From Tannerella sp. (GTDB taxonomy: Bacteria; Bacteroidota; Bacteroidia; Bacteroidales; Tannerellaceae), in assembly GCA_031283785.1 (NCBI GenBank), contig JAITBC010000073.1, positions 1-25,171 of the forward strand: a stretch of 25,171 bases of DNA, in the 5' to 3' direction. The stretch's first letter is position 1; each line of letters begins with the position of its first letter. The notes under the pieces are model-generated. The model searched no databases. It was not told where the DNA came from and worked only from the letters and a program-made list of their open reading frames with translations. Of this stretch, positions 7,019 to 15,893 are shown piece after piece. The translations under genes were made by a program, and so were the position numbers.

Positions 7019-10000
7019 ATGACATTAACTATGAAAAGCAAGTTTCTATTAGCCGTCATTTTTCTGTTAACGACAGGGAGTCTGTCGTATGCCCAGAGAG
7101 TGACGTTGGACTTCCGGCAGGAAAAGCTCGGCAAAGTATTGGAGGCTATCACTAAACAGACAGGAAAGTCGTTTTCTTATAGCCGCCCTGTAATTAACCC
7201 CGACACAAGGGTCAGTATTAGAGTAACAGACGAAGAACTACATACCGTTCTTGCGCAAATCATCAATACCGACAGTGTCGAAGTTGAAATAACGGAGAAT
7301 AAAATTTTCCTCAAGCCTGTTCAAAAAAAGCCTGTGAGCGAATCTAAACGGATAACCGGGCATGTCTCCGATAATTTTGGCGAGCCTGTATCGGGGGCGA
7401 CCATCAAGCAGCAAGGTACTGCGAACGGAACGACAAGCGACGCGGACGGGAATTTCGAAATGGCCGTTCCCGACGGCTCAATCCTCGAAATATCCTATAT
7501 AGGATATGTTACTCAAACGATTGTGGTAGGGAGCAAACGGGATTTGGATATTCAATTGGAAGAGAATGTCGAACATTTAGCGGAAGTGGTCGTTGTCGGT
7601 TACGGAACGATGCGAAAGAGAGATCTCACCGGCTCCGTCATACAGGTACGTCCGGACAAGATTGCCAACGAAAACCCGAAAACCGTCCAGGATATCCTGC
7701 GTGGCACGCCGGGGCTGAACGTCGGCTACGACGCCTCGGCAAAAGGCGGAGGATCGCTGGTAATACGCGGACAGCGGTCTGTCTATACCGACGGCAATCA
7801 CAACAACCCGCTGCTCATCCTCGACGGGATGATATTCTACGGCGAACTGTCGGAAATCAATCCCGATGACATTGCACAGATCGACATTCTGAAAGATGCT
7901 TCGGCGGCGGCCGTCTATGGCGCCAAGGCGGCAAGCGGCGTCATCATCATTACCACCAAAAAGGGCAGGCAGGGCAAACCGGTCGTGAACATCACTACCA
8001 GCGCCGGCTGGTCGCAACGAAGCACTTATCGCGAACGCTTCTCGCCGGAAGAAAACGTGCAGCACCGCCAGGACTGGTACCTGAAGAATACCTACGGCGT
8101 GAATCCCGCGACGGGCGCTTATGAAGCATATCAAAGCGGCGTCTATGCCTCGCAGCCCGGCTACTTCCACAGCCCCGACCGGCTTCCGGCAGATGTCTCT
8201 GTTGACGCCTGGCGGGCTTACACCACGAATCAGGAGGGCGAATCCGACTTCGTCATTTGGGCGAGACGACTGGGCTTTGGGGGTAACACTCTCGAAAATC
8301 TCCTCGCCGGCAAAACCGTCGACTGGGCGGATAAGACTTTCCGCACGGGCTTCAACCGGGATTATAACGCCAGCGTAAGCGGCGCCAACGACAAAATGAA
8401 CTATTACCTCTCGATGGGCTACCTGAAAAACGAAGGCATAATCGTGAGCGACGACTACCGCGCCATACGCGCCAACATGAAAGTGGACGGCCAGGTCAAC
8501 AAATGGCTCGAGATCGGCGCTAACGTCAACTTCCAGGATCGCTCGGACGGCAATATCGACATCGACCAGGATCAAATGCTGCGCAATAGCCCCTACGCCG
8601 ACTATGCCGACGAAAAGGGCAATCCGTTGCAGTATCCCCTCAGCGCCGAATACAGCCAGCGGGGATATAACTACGATTTTCAGAAGCAATTCCTGGAGCT
8701 GGAAAAAGGCTACACGGTGTTGAACACGATCCTGAACGCCAAAATAACGTTGCCGTTCAACGTCACCTATTCGTTCAACGCCTCGCCGCGTCTGCAGTGG
8801 TTCTACGACCGCTACTTCATGTCTGCCGACCTGCCCGGCGCAGATCCTGCTTCGAGAGGCGCCAACCGCGAGCAGTCCAAACGCTTCGACTGGTCGCTCA
8901 ATAATACCATAAACTGGGATTACACCTTCGCCCAAAAGCACCATGTCAATCTGACCCTCGTGCAGGAAGCCGAAGAACGCCAGTTCTGGAAAGATCGCAT
9001 CGAAGCCCGTAAAATCCTGCCTTCGGACGCACTGGGATTCCACAATACCAAGAACGGTACGAAAGAAAACAGCGTCTTTTCGAGCGAAGATACGCACCAG
9101 ACGGCCGACGCCCTGCTGGCGCGTGCATTCTATTCCTACGACGACCGCTACATGCTTACGGCCTCCATTCGTCGCGACGGATATTCCGCTTTCGGCACGT
9201 CCAATCCACATGCAACGTTCCCGTCGCTGGCAGTAGCATGGTCGTTTGCCGACGAAGACTTCTTCAGCCGGCAAAACGTTATGAGCGCCGGCAAGCTGCG
9301 CGTATCCTACGGTAAGAACGGTAACCGTTCGCTCGACAATCCCTATCTCGCACTCGCCAATCTGTACGAAGGAGCAGGAAAAATGCAGGGATATATCAAC
9401 TCGTCGGGGACGCTCAACCTGTACCGCTATCTGATGGCTCAACGCATGGCAAACCCCAATCTGCAATGGGAAAAAACCGCCTCGTGGAACTTCGGACTCG
9501 ACTTCGGCTTCCTCAACGACCGCATCACGGGCGCCATAGAATATTACAGCATGAACACCAACGACATGATCATGAACCAGCGCCTGCCGAGCTTTACCGG
9601 ATTCCCCAGCATTACAACGAATCTGGGGCAGGTCGATAACCGCGGCGTCGAAATCTCTTTAAATTCGCTTAACGTCAAAAACGACATCCTGGAATGGAAT
9701 ACCACTCTCGGTTTCTCGTACAATAAAAACGAAATCAGGCATCTCTACTACGAGAACGAAGACGTACTTGATGAGGCGGGCAACGTCGTCGGCACGAAAG
9801 AAATGGACGATATCTCCAACAGCTGGTTTATCGGACAACCCATAAGCGCTATATGGAACTTCCGCGTCACCGGCATCTGGCAGGCAGACGAAATAGAGGA
9901 AGCCAAAGAGTACGGACAGCTTCCGGGAGATCCCAAAGTGGCTAACAATTATACTGCCGACGACGTCGTGAACCCCGACGGATCGGTCACACACGTCTAT

Positions 10001-10501
10001 AACAACAAGGACAAGGAGTTCCTGGGGCAAACCACCCCGCCCGTCCACTGGTCCCTGCGCAACGACTTTACGCTCTGGAAAGACCTCAGCATATCCTTCA
10101 ACATCTATTCCTACATGGGACACAAAAGTCTGTCGGGCGACTATCTCAATAACGACGACGACGGCGGACGTATGGCTTATGCCATGGCTAACCTGCCGAA
10201 GAAAGTGTACTGGACCGTCGATAATCCTACCAACAAATACGGGCGCATTGAAGCCAAAGGCCCGACCGGCGCCGCCGGAGCGCAAAAACTGTACGACCGC
10301 TCCTATATACGCTTCGAGAACATTTCGATCGGATATATGCTGCCGCGGAAATGGAGTTCCGGATGGGATATTGAGCGCGTAAAACTCTATGGTTCCATCC
10401 GCAACGTGGCCTCCTGGGCGAAAGACTGGGAATACGGCGACCCGGAAACCGGCGGATGGGCTTCACGTATATATACGCTGGGATTAAACTTAACTTTCTA
10501 A
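7019..10501 (+). CDS. SusC-like TonB-dependent outer-membrane transporter with STN domain
   Basis: This 1160-residue outer-membrane porin forms the lower part of the SusCD importer. In order: a signal peptide ending near SYAQ (23-26), an STN signalling domain (about 27-100), a carboxypeptidase-D-regulatory-like domain (about 111-182), a TonB-box-like VVVGYG (191-196), the plug (about 203-320) and a 22-strand-type barrel ending in LGLNLTF. The STN domain marks SusC proteins that signal through FecR to an ECF sigma factor; both are encoded just upstream. Translation may start at 7031 instead, since MKSKFLLAV makes the more typical signal peptide. Base composition changes within the gene: 7261-7320 has 23 G+C of 60, while 8821-8880 has 41 of 60. 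The substrate is unknown. Context (GH105) points to a uronic-acid-containing glycan. Confidence 0.95.
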   Translation: MTLTMKSKFLLAVIFLLTTGSLSYAQRVTLDFRQEKLGKVLEAITKQTGKSFSYSRPVINPDTRVSIRVTDEELHTVLAQIINTDSVEVEITENKIFLKPVQKKPVSESKRITGHVSDNFGEPVSGATIKQQGTANGTTSDADGNFEMAVPDGSILEISYIGYVTQTIVVGSKRDLDIQLEENVEHLAEVVVVGYGTMRKRDLTGSVIQVRPDKIANENPKTVQDILRGTPGLNVGYDASAKGGGSLVIRGQRSVYTDGNHNNPLLILDGMIFYGELSEINPDDIAQIDILKDASAAAVYGAKAASGVIIITTKKGRQGKPVVNITTSAGWSQRSTYRERFSPEENVQHRQDWYLKNTYGVNPATGAYEAYQSGVYASQPGYFHSPDRLPADVSVDAWRAYTTNQEGESDFVIWARRLGFGGNTLENLLAGKTVDWADKTFRTGFNRDYNASVSGANDKMNYYLSMGYLKNEGIIVSDDYRAIRANMKVDGQVNKWLEIGANVNFQDRSDGNIDIDQDQMLRNSPYADYADEKGNPLQYPLSAEYSQRGYNYDFQKQFLELEKGYTVLNTILNAKITLPFNVTYSFNASPRLQWFYDRYFMSADLPGADPASRGANREQSKRFDWSLNNTINWDYTFAQKHHVNLTLVQEAEERQFWKDRIEARKILPSDALGFHNTKNGTKENSVFSSEDTHQTADALLARAFYSYDDRYMLTASIRRDGYSAFGTSNPHATFPSLAVAWSFADEDFFSRQNVMSAGKLRVSYGKNGNRSLDNPYLALANLYEGAGKMQGYINSSGTLNLYRYLMAQRMANPNLQWEKTASWNFGLDFGFLNDRITGAIEYYSMNTNDMIMNQRLPSFTGFPSITTNLGQVDNRGVEISLNSLNVKNDILEWNTTLGFSYNKNEIRHLYYENEDVLDEAGNVVGTKEMDDISNSWFIGQPISAIWNFRVTGIWQADEIEEAKEYGQLPGDPKVANNYTADDVVNPDGSVTHVYNNKDKEFLGQTTPPVHWSLRNDFTLWKDLSISFNIYSYMGHKSLSGDYLNNDDDGGRMAYAMANLPKKVYWTVDNPTNKYGRIEAKGPTGAAGAQKLYDRSYIRFENISIGYMLPRKWSSGWDIERVKLYGSIRNVASWAKDWEYGDPETGGWASRIYTLGLNLTF

Positions 10502-10526
10502 CCATCTTTTTTAACTGTTATAAATT

Positions 10527-12545
10527 ATGAAATATACAAATCAAAACAGGAAATGCACACGGGCGGCAGCCCTATTCTTGTGCGCAGTAATGATGATATT
10601 CGGCGGTTGCTCGGATGAATTTCTGAAGCCCGACCCGCTGTCGTTCTACGAACCTGCCGCTACGTTCAGCACCGAATCGGGGTTGATGTCGGCCCTGGCG
10701 ATATGCGACCGCCATCTCAAGCTCTATTATGCGACCGACCATAACGAAATGCTTTCATTAGGAACGGAATATATCTTTTCGGATATGATGGTAGCCGCCG
10801 CAACCGACAAGCGCAGCATGCTTTGCGACGTCGCCAACATGCTCACGCCGACAAGCGACAATTCAACGCAGCAGAACCTCGACAGGACGAACAGTATCTG
10901 GTACTTCTGGGATGAAACCTACAAAGGCGTCCTGTATGCCAATACCGTCATACAGTTCGTGGACAAGGTGGAAGGCCTTGACGAAACCATCAGGAACGCC
11001 TATAAAGGTCGCGCTTACTTCCATCGTACCCTGCGATATATGTCTCTGGTATTTCAGTATGGCGACGTGCCGCTCATTACCAAACTGATAGAAGTGCCCA
11101 AACAAAACTACAGCTGTACGAAACGCGACGCCATCCTGCAAATGATTACTCAAGACATGGAATTTGCCGTACAGTGGGTGCCCGACCAGAGCGACATGAG
11201 TTTGATCGGTATGGTAAATAAAGGCGCATGCCGCATGTTGCTTGCCAAATGCTATCTGGCGATCGGCGAATATGCTAAAGCTAAGGAACAGACCGATATA
11301 TTGATTGAGCAATCGGGCTATTTGCTGATGACAAATACTTTCGGCACTTTCAACGATGGCGGAGAACCGCAAGCGTGGCCGATTACCCGTAATGTGATCT
11401 GGGACTTACACCGTGCCGAGAACAAACTCATCTCCGCTAATAAAGAGGTCATACTTGGTATGCCCAATCGCGGTTCCGACCAGGAATCATTCGTCAAGAT
11501 GCTTACAATGCGCATCCTCTATCCTTTTTACTTTGACGGCAGGGTGAAAACAAAGGATGGCAAACAGGCGCTGCTGAACCTGCGACGCAATCATGCCGAT
11601 TACAATCCGAAATATGACTATATGAGGGCGCTGGGACGCGGTATAGCCACGTTCCGTCCTACACACTGGTCTACGCACGGACTGTGGACCGTCAACGGAC
11701 AGGAAGACAACGCCGACTTGCGCCACAATGCAGATGTCGGCAACTGGGTGCGTATGGACTCGCTACGCGTGAACAACAAGGCCTCGACGGAATTTGGAAA
11801 CTGTATCACGCTCTTGGATGACAACGGGAAGCTGCTGTGCAGCGACACCATTCGCCGCTGGTACGACGTCCCTCACTACAAATTTTATCTGGACGACCCC
11901 GTGAACGATGCGAACATCACCGGTTCGGACGGTAACCGCGGCGCTACTAACGGCGGCAATGCCGACTGGTATTTTTATCGGCTGGCCGAAGCATACCTCC
12001 TCCGCGCCGAAGCTAAATATTATCTGAATGAAAATGACCCGACCATAAAGGATGATTTGAATATACTCAGGCAGCGTGCAAAATGTTCCCAACTGTACGG
12101 CGGTGCCGTCACTATCGGCGACATCATGAACGAACGCGCCCGAGAACTGTATTGGGAAGAATGGCGCAACGTGGAACTGACCCGTGTCTCGCTCTGCCTT
12201 GCCCGTAGCGGCAAACCCGACGAGTGGGGTAACACCTACCGCCTGTCGGACTTTGACAAACAGAGCGGTATCGATCCCGAAGGAGGAAGCTACTGGTATC
12301 AACGAATCGTACATTATAGCATGTACAACAAAGGTCCTATACAGATTGACGCTACCGGAAACCCCAACCCCAACTATACGATGGACAAAAAGAACATCTA
12401 CTGGCCTATCCCTTATGCGGCAATTACGGCTAACAACAAAGGCATACTTGCTCAGAATTATGGTTATGACGGCTATGATCCCTCTGACCCCAAATGGGAA
12501 ACATGGCAGGATGCCGTCGCCGACGAAGACATGACAGGCAATTAA
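10527..12545 (+). CDS. SusD/RagB-family glycan-binding lipoprotein
   Basis: This 672-residue surface lipoprotein would cap the SusC pore and bind the oligosaccharide. The signal peptide ends in a lipobox (FGGC, Cys28), followed by SDEFLKP, a typical SusD N-terminus. The C-terminal RagB/SusD domain shows YRLAEAYLLRAEAKYYLNE and then ERARELYWEEWRNVELTR, both family landmarks. At 672 residues it is longer than many SusD proteins (around 500-600), but no foreign domain stands out. It begins 25 bases after the susC stop, so the pair is co-transcribed. G+C is high (35 of 60 in 10681-10740), matching the susC barrel rather than the flanking genes. Confidence 0.93.
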   Translation: MKYTNQNRKCTRAAALFLCAVMMIFGGCSDEFLKPDPLSFYEPAATFSTESGLMSALAICDRHLKLYYATDHNEMLSLGTEYIFSDMMVAAATDKRSMLCDVANMLTPTSDNSTQQNLDRTNSIWYFWDETYKGVLYANTVIQFVDKVEGLDETIRNAYKGRAYFHRTLRYMSLVFQYGDVPLITKLIEVPKQNYSCTKRDAILQMITQDMEFAVQWVPDQSDMSLIGMVNKGACRMLLAKCYLAIGEYAKAKEQTDILIEQSGYLLMTNTFGTFNDGGEPQAWPITRNVIWDLHRAENKLISANKEVILGMPNRGSDQESFVKMLTMRILYPFYFDGRVKTKDGKQALLNLRRNHADYNPKYDYMRALGRGIATFRPTHWSTHGLWTVNGQEDNADLRHNADVGNWVRMDSLRVNNKASTEFGNCITLLDDNGKLLCSDTIRRWYDVPHYKFYLDDPVNDANITGSDGNRGATNGGNADWYFYRLAEAYLLRAEAKYYLNENDPTIKDDLNILRQRAKCSQLYGGAVTIGDIMNERARELYWEEWRNVELTRVSLCLARSGKPDEWGNTYRLSDFDKQSGIDPEGGSYWYQRIVHYSMYNKGPIQIDATGNPNPNYTMDKKNIYWPIPYAAITANNKGILAQNYGYDGYDPSDPKWETWQDAVADEDMTGN

Positions 12546-12600
12546 ACGTATAATCGCATGAGTTGCATGTCGGAGGTTACGCCCTCATTAAAAATGCTTT

Positions 12601-12787
12601 ATGATAAACAATAAATATTATCGATAACCGTTATTTTATTGCTTTTGCCGGCTTGCCGGACGAAAGACCGTAAAAAAGTGGAAATCGCCGGAGGAGAAGT
12701 TCGCCTCCAAAGCGGGGGGACATCCCCTTCGGCGACTTTACCGTAAACGTGCAATCCAACCATTATAATAAGGGAAAACTTTATTGA
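12601..12787 (+). pseudogene. Relic of a small lipoprotein gene with frameshifts
   Basis: Three frames read in series give a sensible lipoprotein start. ATG at 12601 gives MINNKYYR and then a stop. A frame shift near 12624 gives ITVILLLLPACRTKD, with a hydrophobic stretch and an LPAC lipobox (Cys codon 12654-12656), continuing to EVRLQSGG. A second shift at a G6 tract (12714-12719) gives DIPFGDFTVNVQSNHYNKGK before a stop at 12785. No single frame is open throughout. This looks like a decayed or truncated gene for a PUL lipoprotein downstream of susD. A sequencing error in the G tract could explain only one of the two shifts. The original function is unknown. The rest of the 12546-12827 gap shows no clear terminator or promoter. 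Confidence 0.5.
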
Positions 12788-12827
12788 CGGCATGAAAATA
12801 TACTAATCCTGAAAATAAATAAAGATT

Positions 12828-14054
12828 ATGAAGTACTTTTATTATTTTATCCTGACAATGATGTCAACCTCTGTCTTTGCACAGAATCTTTCAAAACAGG
12901 ACGTTTTGAATACGGTCAAAAGAGTGGCCGACAATGTTATCAAAAACACTACCTATCTCTATTACGACAGGGAGACGGGCGAATTGATTGCCGATCTGCA
13001 AAAACACGGCTACAATCCTAACGTGGTTCCACAGAATGGTTATAACGACTGGAAATACTGGAACGGCGTAATACACATCGGCTTCAACCGCCTCGGCGAA
13101 GAAACGGGTATCGACCGTTACAAAAATTTTGCGAAGAAGAATTTTGAATTTTTCTTTAAGGATTACGAATACATAAAATCCATTTATGACGATAGAAACT
13201 TTTGGAGGATCCCGCTGTCTCTGGCTGTCAGAATGGCCGAACTCGACGACTGCGGCGCCATGGGGGCAAGCCTGATAGAACTTTACATGACTGACAGAAA
13301 GCCGGCGTACAAAACATGGATTGATGCCGCTACAGAGCACATTATGAAAAGACAGGTGCGGTTGTCGGACGGTATTCTTGCGCGTTCTCATCCACACCGG
13401 AATACGGTTTGGGCGGACGACCTTTACATGAGCGTCCCTTTTCTGGCGCGAATGGGCGTCCTGACCGGCAAAACGGAGTATTTTGACGAAGCGGTGCGTC
13501 AGATTGTCCTTTTTAACAACTATCTTTTCGACGAACGTATCGGTTTGATGTGGCATAGCTATTACGACGATATCAAGGTGAACGGCGGAACTTTCTGGGG
13601 ACGCTGCAACGGATGGATGATGATGGCTACGGCAGACCTGTTGCGGCTGTTGCCCGCCGACCATCCCCGGCGTGCCGAAGTAATCGTCCTGCTGAAACGG
13701 CAGATACTGAACATCGCACAGTATCAAAGTCAGACAGGCCTGTGGCATCAGATACTGAATAAAGAAGATTCATACCTTGAAACATCCTGTACGGCAATGT
13801 TTACCTATTCCATAGCGCTTGCCGTAAACAACGGGTGGATAGAACCGCGTTATCAGACGATTGCCGTTAAAGGCTGGAGGGGTATTTTGACGCAGATCAC
13901 TCCCGCAGGCCTCGTGACCAACATCTGTGAAGGAACGGGCATAGGCGATGATATTAAATTCTATTACGATCGTCCCGCGCCTGTTAATGATATTCATGGG
14001 TTAGGCTCCATTTTCCTGGCGGGAATCGAAGTGAGTAAATTATTAAAGAATTAA
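12828..14054 (+). CDS. Secreted GH105/GH88-family unsaturated uronyl hydrolase
   Basis: This 408-residue protein has a signal peptide (about 1-19, ending VFAQ) and an (alpha/alpha)6-barrel of the YteR type. Family landmarks are W-A-D-D-L-Y-M-S with Asp197 aligned to the catalytic Asp of YteR, FWGRCNGWMMM (258 onward), and SYLETSCTAMFTYSIAL. These enzymes hydrolyse the unsaturated uronic acid at the end of oligosaccharides made by polysaccharide lyases, such as rhamnogalacturonan fragments. The usual WxRGNGW motif has Cys260 in place of Gly, an uncommon change close to the active site. It follows the SusCD pair on the same strand and probably works in the periplasm on imported fragments. GH88 rather than GH105 specificity cannot be excluded. 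No lyase gene is in the window. Confidence 0.85.
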   Translation: MKYFYYFILTMMSTSVFAQNLSKQDVLNTVKRVADNVIKNTTYLYYDRETGELIADLQKHGYNPNVVPQNGYNDWKYWNGVIHIGFNRLGEETGIDRYKNFAKKNFEFFFKDYEYIKSIYDDRNFWRIPLSLAVRMAELDDCGAMGASLIELYMTDRKPAYKTWIDAATEHIMKRQVRLSDGILARSHPHRNTVWADDLYMSVPFLARMGVLTGKTEYFDEAVRQIVLFNNYLFDERIGLMWHSYYDDIKVNGGTFWGRCNGWMMMATADLLRLLPADHPRRAEVIVLLKRQILNIAQYQSQTGLWHQILNKEDSYLETSCTAMFTYSIALAVNNGWIEPRYQTIAVKGWRGILTQITPAGLVTNICEGTGIGDDIKFYYDRPAPVNDIHGLGSIFLAGIEVSKLLKN

Positions 14055-14081
14055 ACGAAAGCAAAACTCAGCAGATTGTAT

Positions 14082-15758
14082 TCATACACAGTATCCGTCG
14101 TTTTGATAGATGAAACGGCGGATGCTTTGTTTTGGCGTCTTTTCAAATTCATGTTCACGCAGTTCGACTTTGGATATTTTGCTGTAATAAGGTATCTGTC
14201 TGTTAAGCGCCGAAATATTTACGTTTATTACATTTTGTAAAGCGTCTTTTGTCAGTCCGTCCTTCCCGGCCTGTTCCCATGCCGGATATATCAACGCGAC
14301 GAGGTTTTGTTTGTGAGTTTCCTTATCTTCCTGTGAGACAATGAGCGATTCGCTTATGTAAGGCATGTTGTTAAGGATGCTTTCTATTTCTTCGGGATAT
14401 ATATTTTGCCCGTTTGAGCCTAACAATATGGTTTTGCTGCGTCCGCGGATAAATAAAAATCCGTCTTTATCAATGACGCCCAGATCGCCTGTATGCATCC
14501 AGCCGTCGCCGGTAAACGCTTCATCTGTGGCTTCGGGATTTTTATAATATCCAAGCATTGTGTTCATGCCTTGAACTAATATTTCCCCGACTTTGTCACT
14601 GTCCGTCGAATCGATTTTCACGTTCATCCGGTCGACGATACGTCCGACGGAACTTTGTTTGAATGTATCCCATTGTTCGTAAGCGATCAGGGGACCACAT
14701 TCCGTCATCCCATATCCTACGGTATACCGGAATCCGATGGATTTCAGAAATGTTTCCACTTCTTTGTTTATCGCTGCTCCTCCTATTACTATTTCAGCAA
14801 AATCATTTCCGAAAGCTGCGTTCAGTTGTTTTGATATTTTCTTTTTAATGAATCGCTTAATGCCGGGTAGCGAATATAAAAATTTTACCGGCTGTTTTTC
14901 CAATGCGGGAAATACGCGGCTACGTATAATTTTTTCTATGATGATAGGAACGGCGATAATAAGAGTAGGACGTATTCTGTCAAAAGCTTTCATAACGATG
15001 TTGGGCGATGGGATACGCGGCAGGAAGTGTATGTGACAGCCTTTGTTGACGCCATTCATCACTTCGAACGCCAGTCCGTACATGTGCGCCATGGGAAGCA
15101 TGCAGACGAAGTTATCCCCGTCTTTTATGAACGGAAGTTTATCGAATGCATATTGGGTATTGCTCCACAAACTGCGATAGGGGAGCATCACGCCCTTAGA
15201 GAACCCGGTAGTTCCCGATGTATAATTTATGATCGCAAGTTCATCCGGCTCCTCTTTGTGATACTGAACATGGTCGGGAGAAAAGGCCGGATATTTCTGT
15301 CGGAAAATCGTTTCGATATTTTCATAAACGTTTCTGACATTGTCCGCACTGCTTATCACCGACAAATCTTCAAGATGCATGAATGTTTTTATTCCGGGTA
15401 TTTTATCCGGTTCTAACGCCTTCCTGTTATGATGTGCCGCCAGGAGTATTTTTGCCTCGGAATGATTGACAAGATTATGGACATTCTCCGCTGTGAAATC
15501 GTGCAGTAACGGGACGGCAACCGCCCCATACGTCAGGATGGCAAAGAAACTGATTCCCCACCGTGCGGAATTTTTTCCTATAATCGCGATTTTATCGCCT
15601 TTCAGTATGCCTGCTTCGTGAAATAACAGGTGAAGTTTTTCGATCTCCACCGCCATATCACTGTAAAGGAATGTATCTCCGTCGTAATCGCTAAATACCG
15701 GCATGTTCCAGTGATTCTTAATGCTGTTCTCTATAAGCGCTAAAAAACGTTTTTCCAT
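14082..15758 (-). CDS. AMP-dependent acyl-CoA synthetase (long-chain fatty acid CoA ligase family)
   Basis: This 558-residue cytoplasmic enzyme activates a carboxylic acid with ATP and transfers it to CoA. Seen motifs are the P-loop YTSGTTGFSKG (179-189), GYGMTECGP (348-356), the GWMHTGD motif with Asp425, the hinge region around RGRSKTILLGSNG (438-450), and a C-terminal TPK with Lys543 as the likely catalytic lysine. The segment lengths fit the long-chain FadD-like group, but substrate chain length cannot be read. A strong promoter precedes it, so it can be transcribed independently of the AraC gene upstream on the same strand. It seems unrelated to the carbohydrate genes beside it. Confidence 0.88.
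   Translation of the reverse strand: MEKRFLALIENSIKNHWNMPVFSDYDGDTFLYSDMAVEIEKLHLLFHEAGILKGDKIAIIGKNSARWGISFFAILTYGAVAVPLLHDFTAENVHNLVNHSEAKILLAAHHNRKALEPDKIPGIKTFMHLEDLSVISSADNVRNVYENIETIFRQKYPAFSPDHVQYHKEEPDELAIINYTSGTTGFSKGVMLPYRSLWSNTQYAFDKLPFIKDGDNFVCMLPMAHMYGLAFEVMNGVNKGCHIHFLPRIPSPNIVMKAFDRIRPTLIIAVPIIIEKIIRSRVFPALEKQPVKFLYSLPGIKRFIKKKISKQLNAAFGNDFAEIVIGGAAINKEVETFLKSIGFRYTVGYGMTECGPLIAYEQWDTFKQSSVGRIVDRMNVKIDSTDSDKVGEILVQGMNTMLGYYKNPEATDEAFTGDGWMHTGDLGVIDKDGFLFIRGRSKTILLGSNGQNIYPEEIESILNNMPYISESLIVSQEDKETHKQNLVALIYPAWEQAGKDGLTKDALQNVINVNISALNRQIPYYSKISKVELREHEFEKTPKQSIRRFIYQNDGYCV
14091..14132 (+). terminator. Terminator-like hairpin for GH105, inside the 3' end of the convergent gene
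   Basis: An 11-pair stem (14093-14103 with 14113-14123, one G-U pair) with a 9-base loop is followed on the plus strand by GCTTTGTTTT. The convergent acyl-CoA synthetase gene ends at 14082, so the hairpin lies within its last codons. The minus strand has no U tract after the stem. Only 27 bases separate the two stop codons, leaving little other room for a terminator. Confidence 0.5.
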
Positions 15759-15777
15759 TTATCTGAATTTAATTACG

Positions 15778-15808
15778 CAAAGATAACGCAAGTTGGGAAT
15801 AATACAAA
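15778..15808 (-). promoter_or_regulatory. Bacteroidota-type promoter of the acyl-CoA synthetase gene
   Basis: Read on the minus strand: TTTG (15808-15805), a 19-base spacer, then TATCTTTG (15785-15778), an exact match to the -33/-7 consensus. The -7 box ends about 20 bases before the start codon, so the leader is very short. The remaining gap up to 15893 holds only a weak 7-base inverted repeat (15837-15843 with 15864-15870). Confidence 0.8.
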
Positions 15809-15893
15809 ATAAGTTTGTCGGTTTTTATTTTAGATCGTTCGGAACGACCGTGATGTTTTTTATTCCGAACCGGACAGGACGATAAGATGATTG

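Noticed and set aside
7577..9466. A 629-codon open frame on the minus strand opposite susC
   Set aside because: The plus strand encodes an unmistakable TonB-dependent transporter across the same bases. The antisense frame is explained by the G+C-rich codon bias of this stretch, and its translation shows no recognisable domain.
9659..10285. A 208-codon minus-strand open frame opposite the 3' part of susC
   Set aside because: Same cause as the longer antisense frame: codon bias of susC, with no family features or start signals.
15837..15870. A 7-base inverted repeat downstream of the araC-type gene, considered as its terminator
   Set aside because: The arms are short, separated by 20 bases, and no U tract follows on the minus strand, so it is not convincing.
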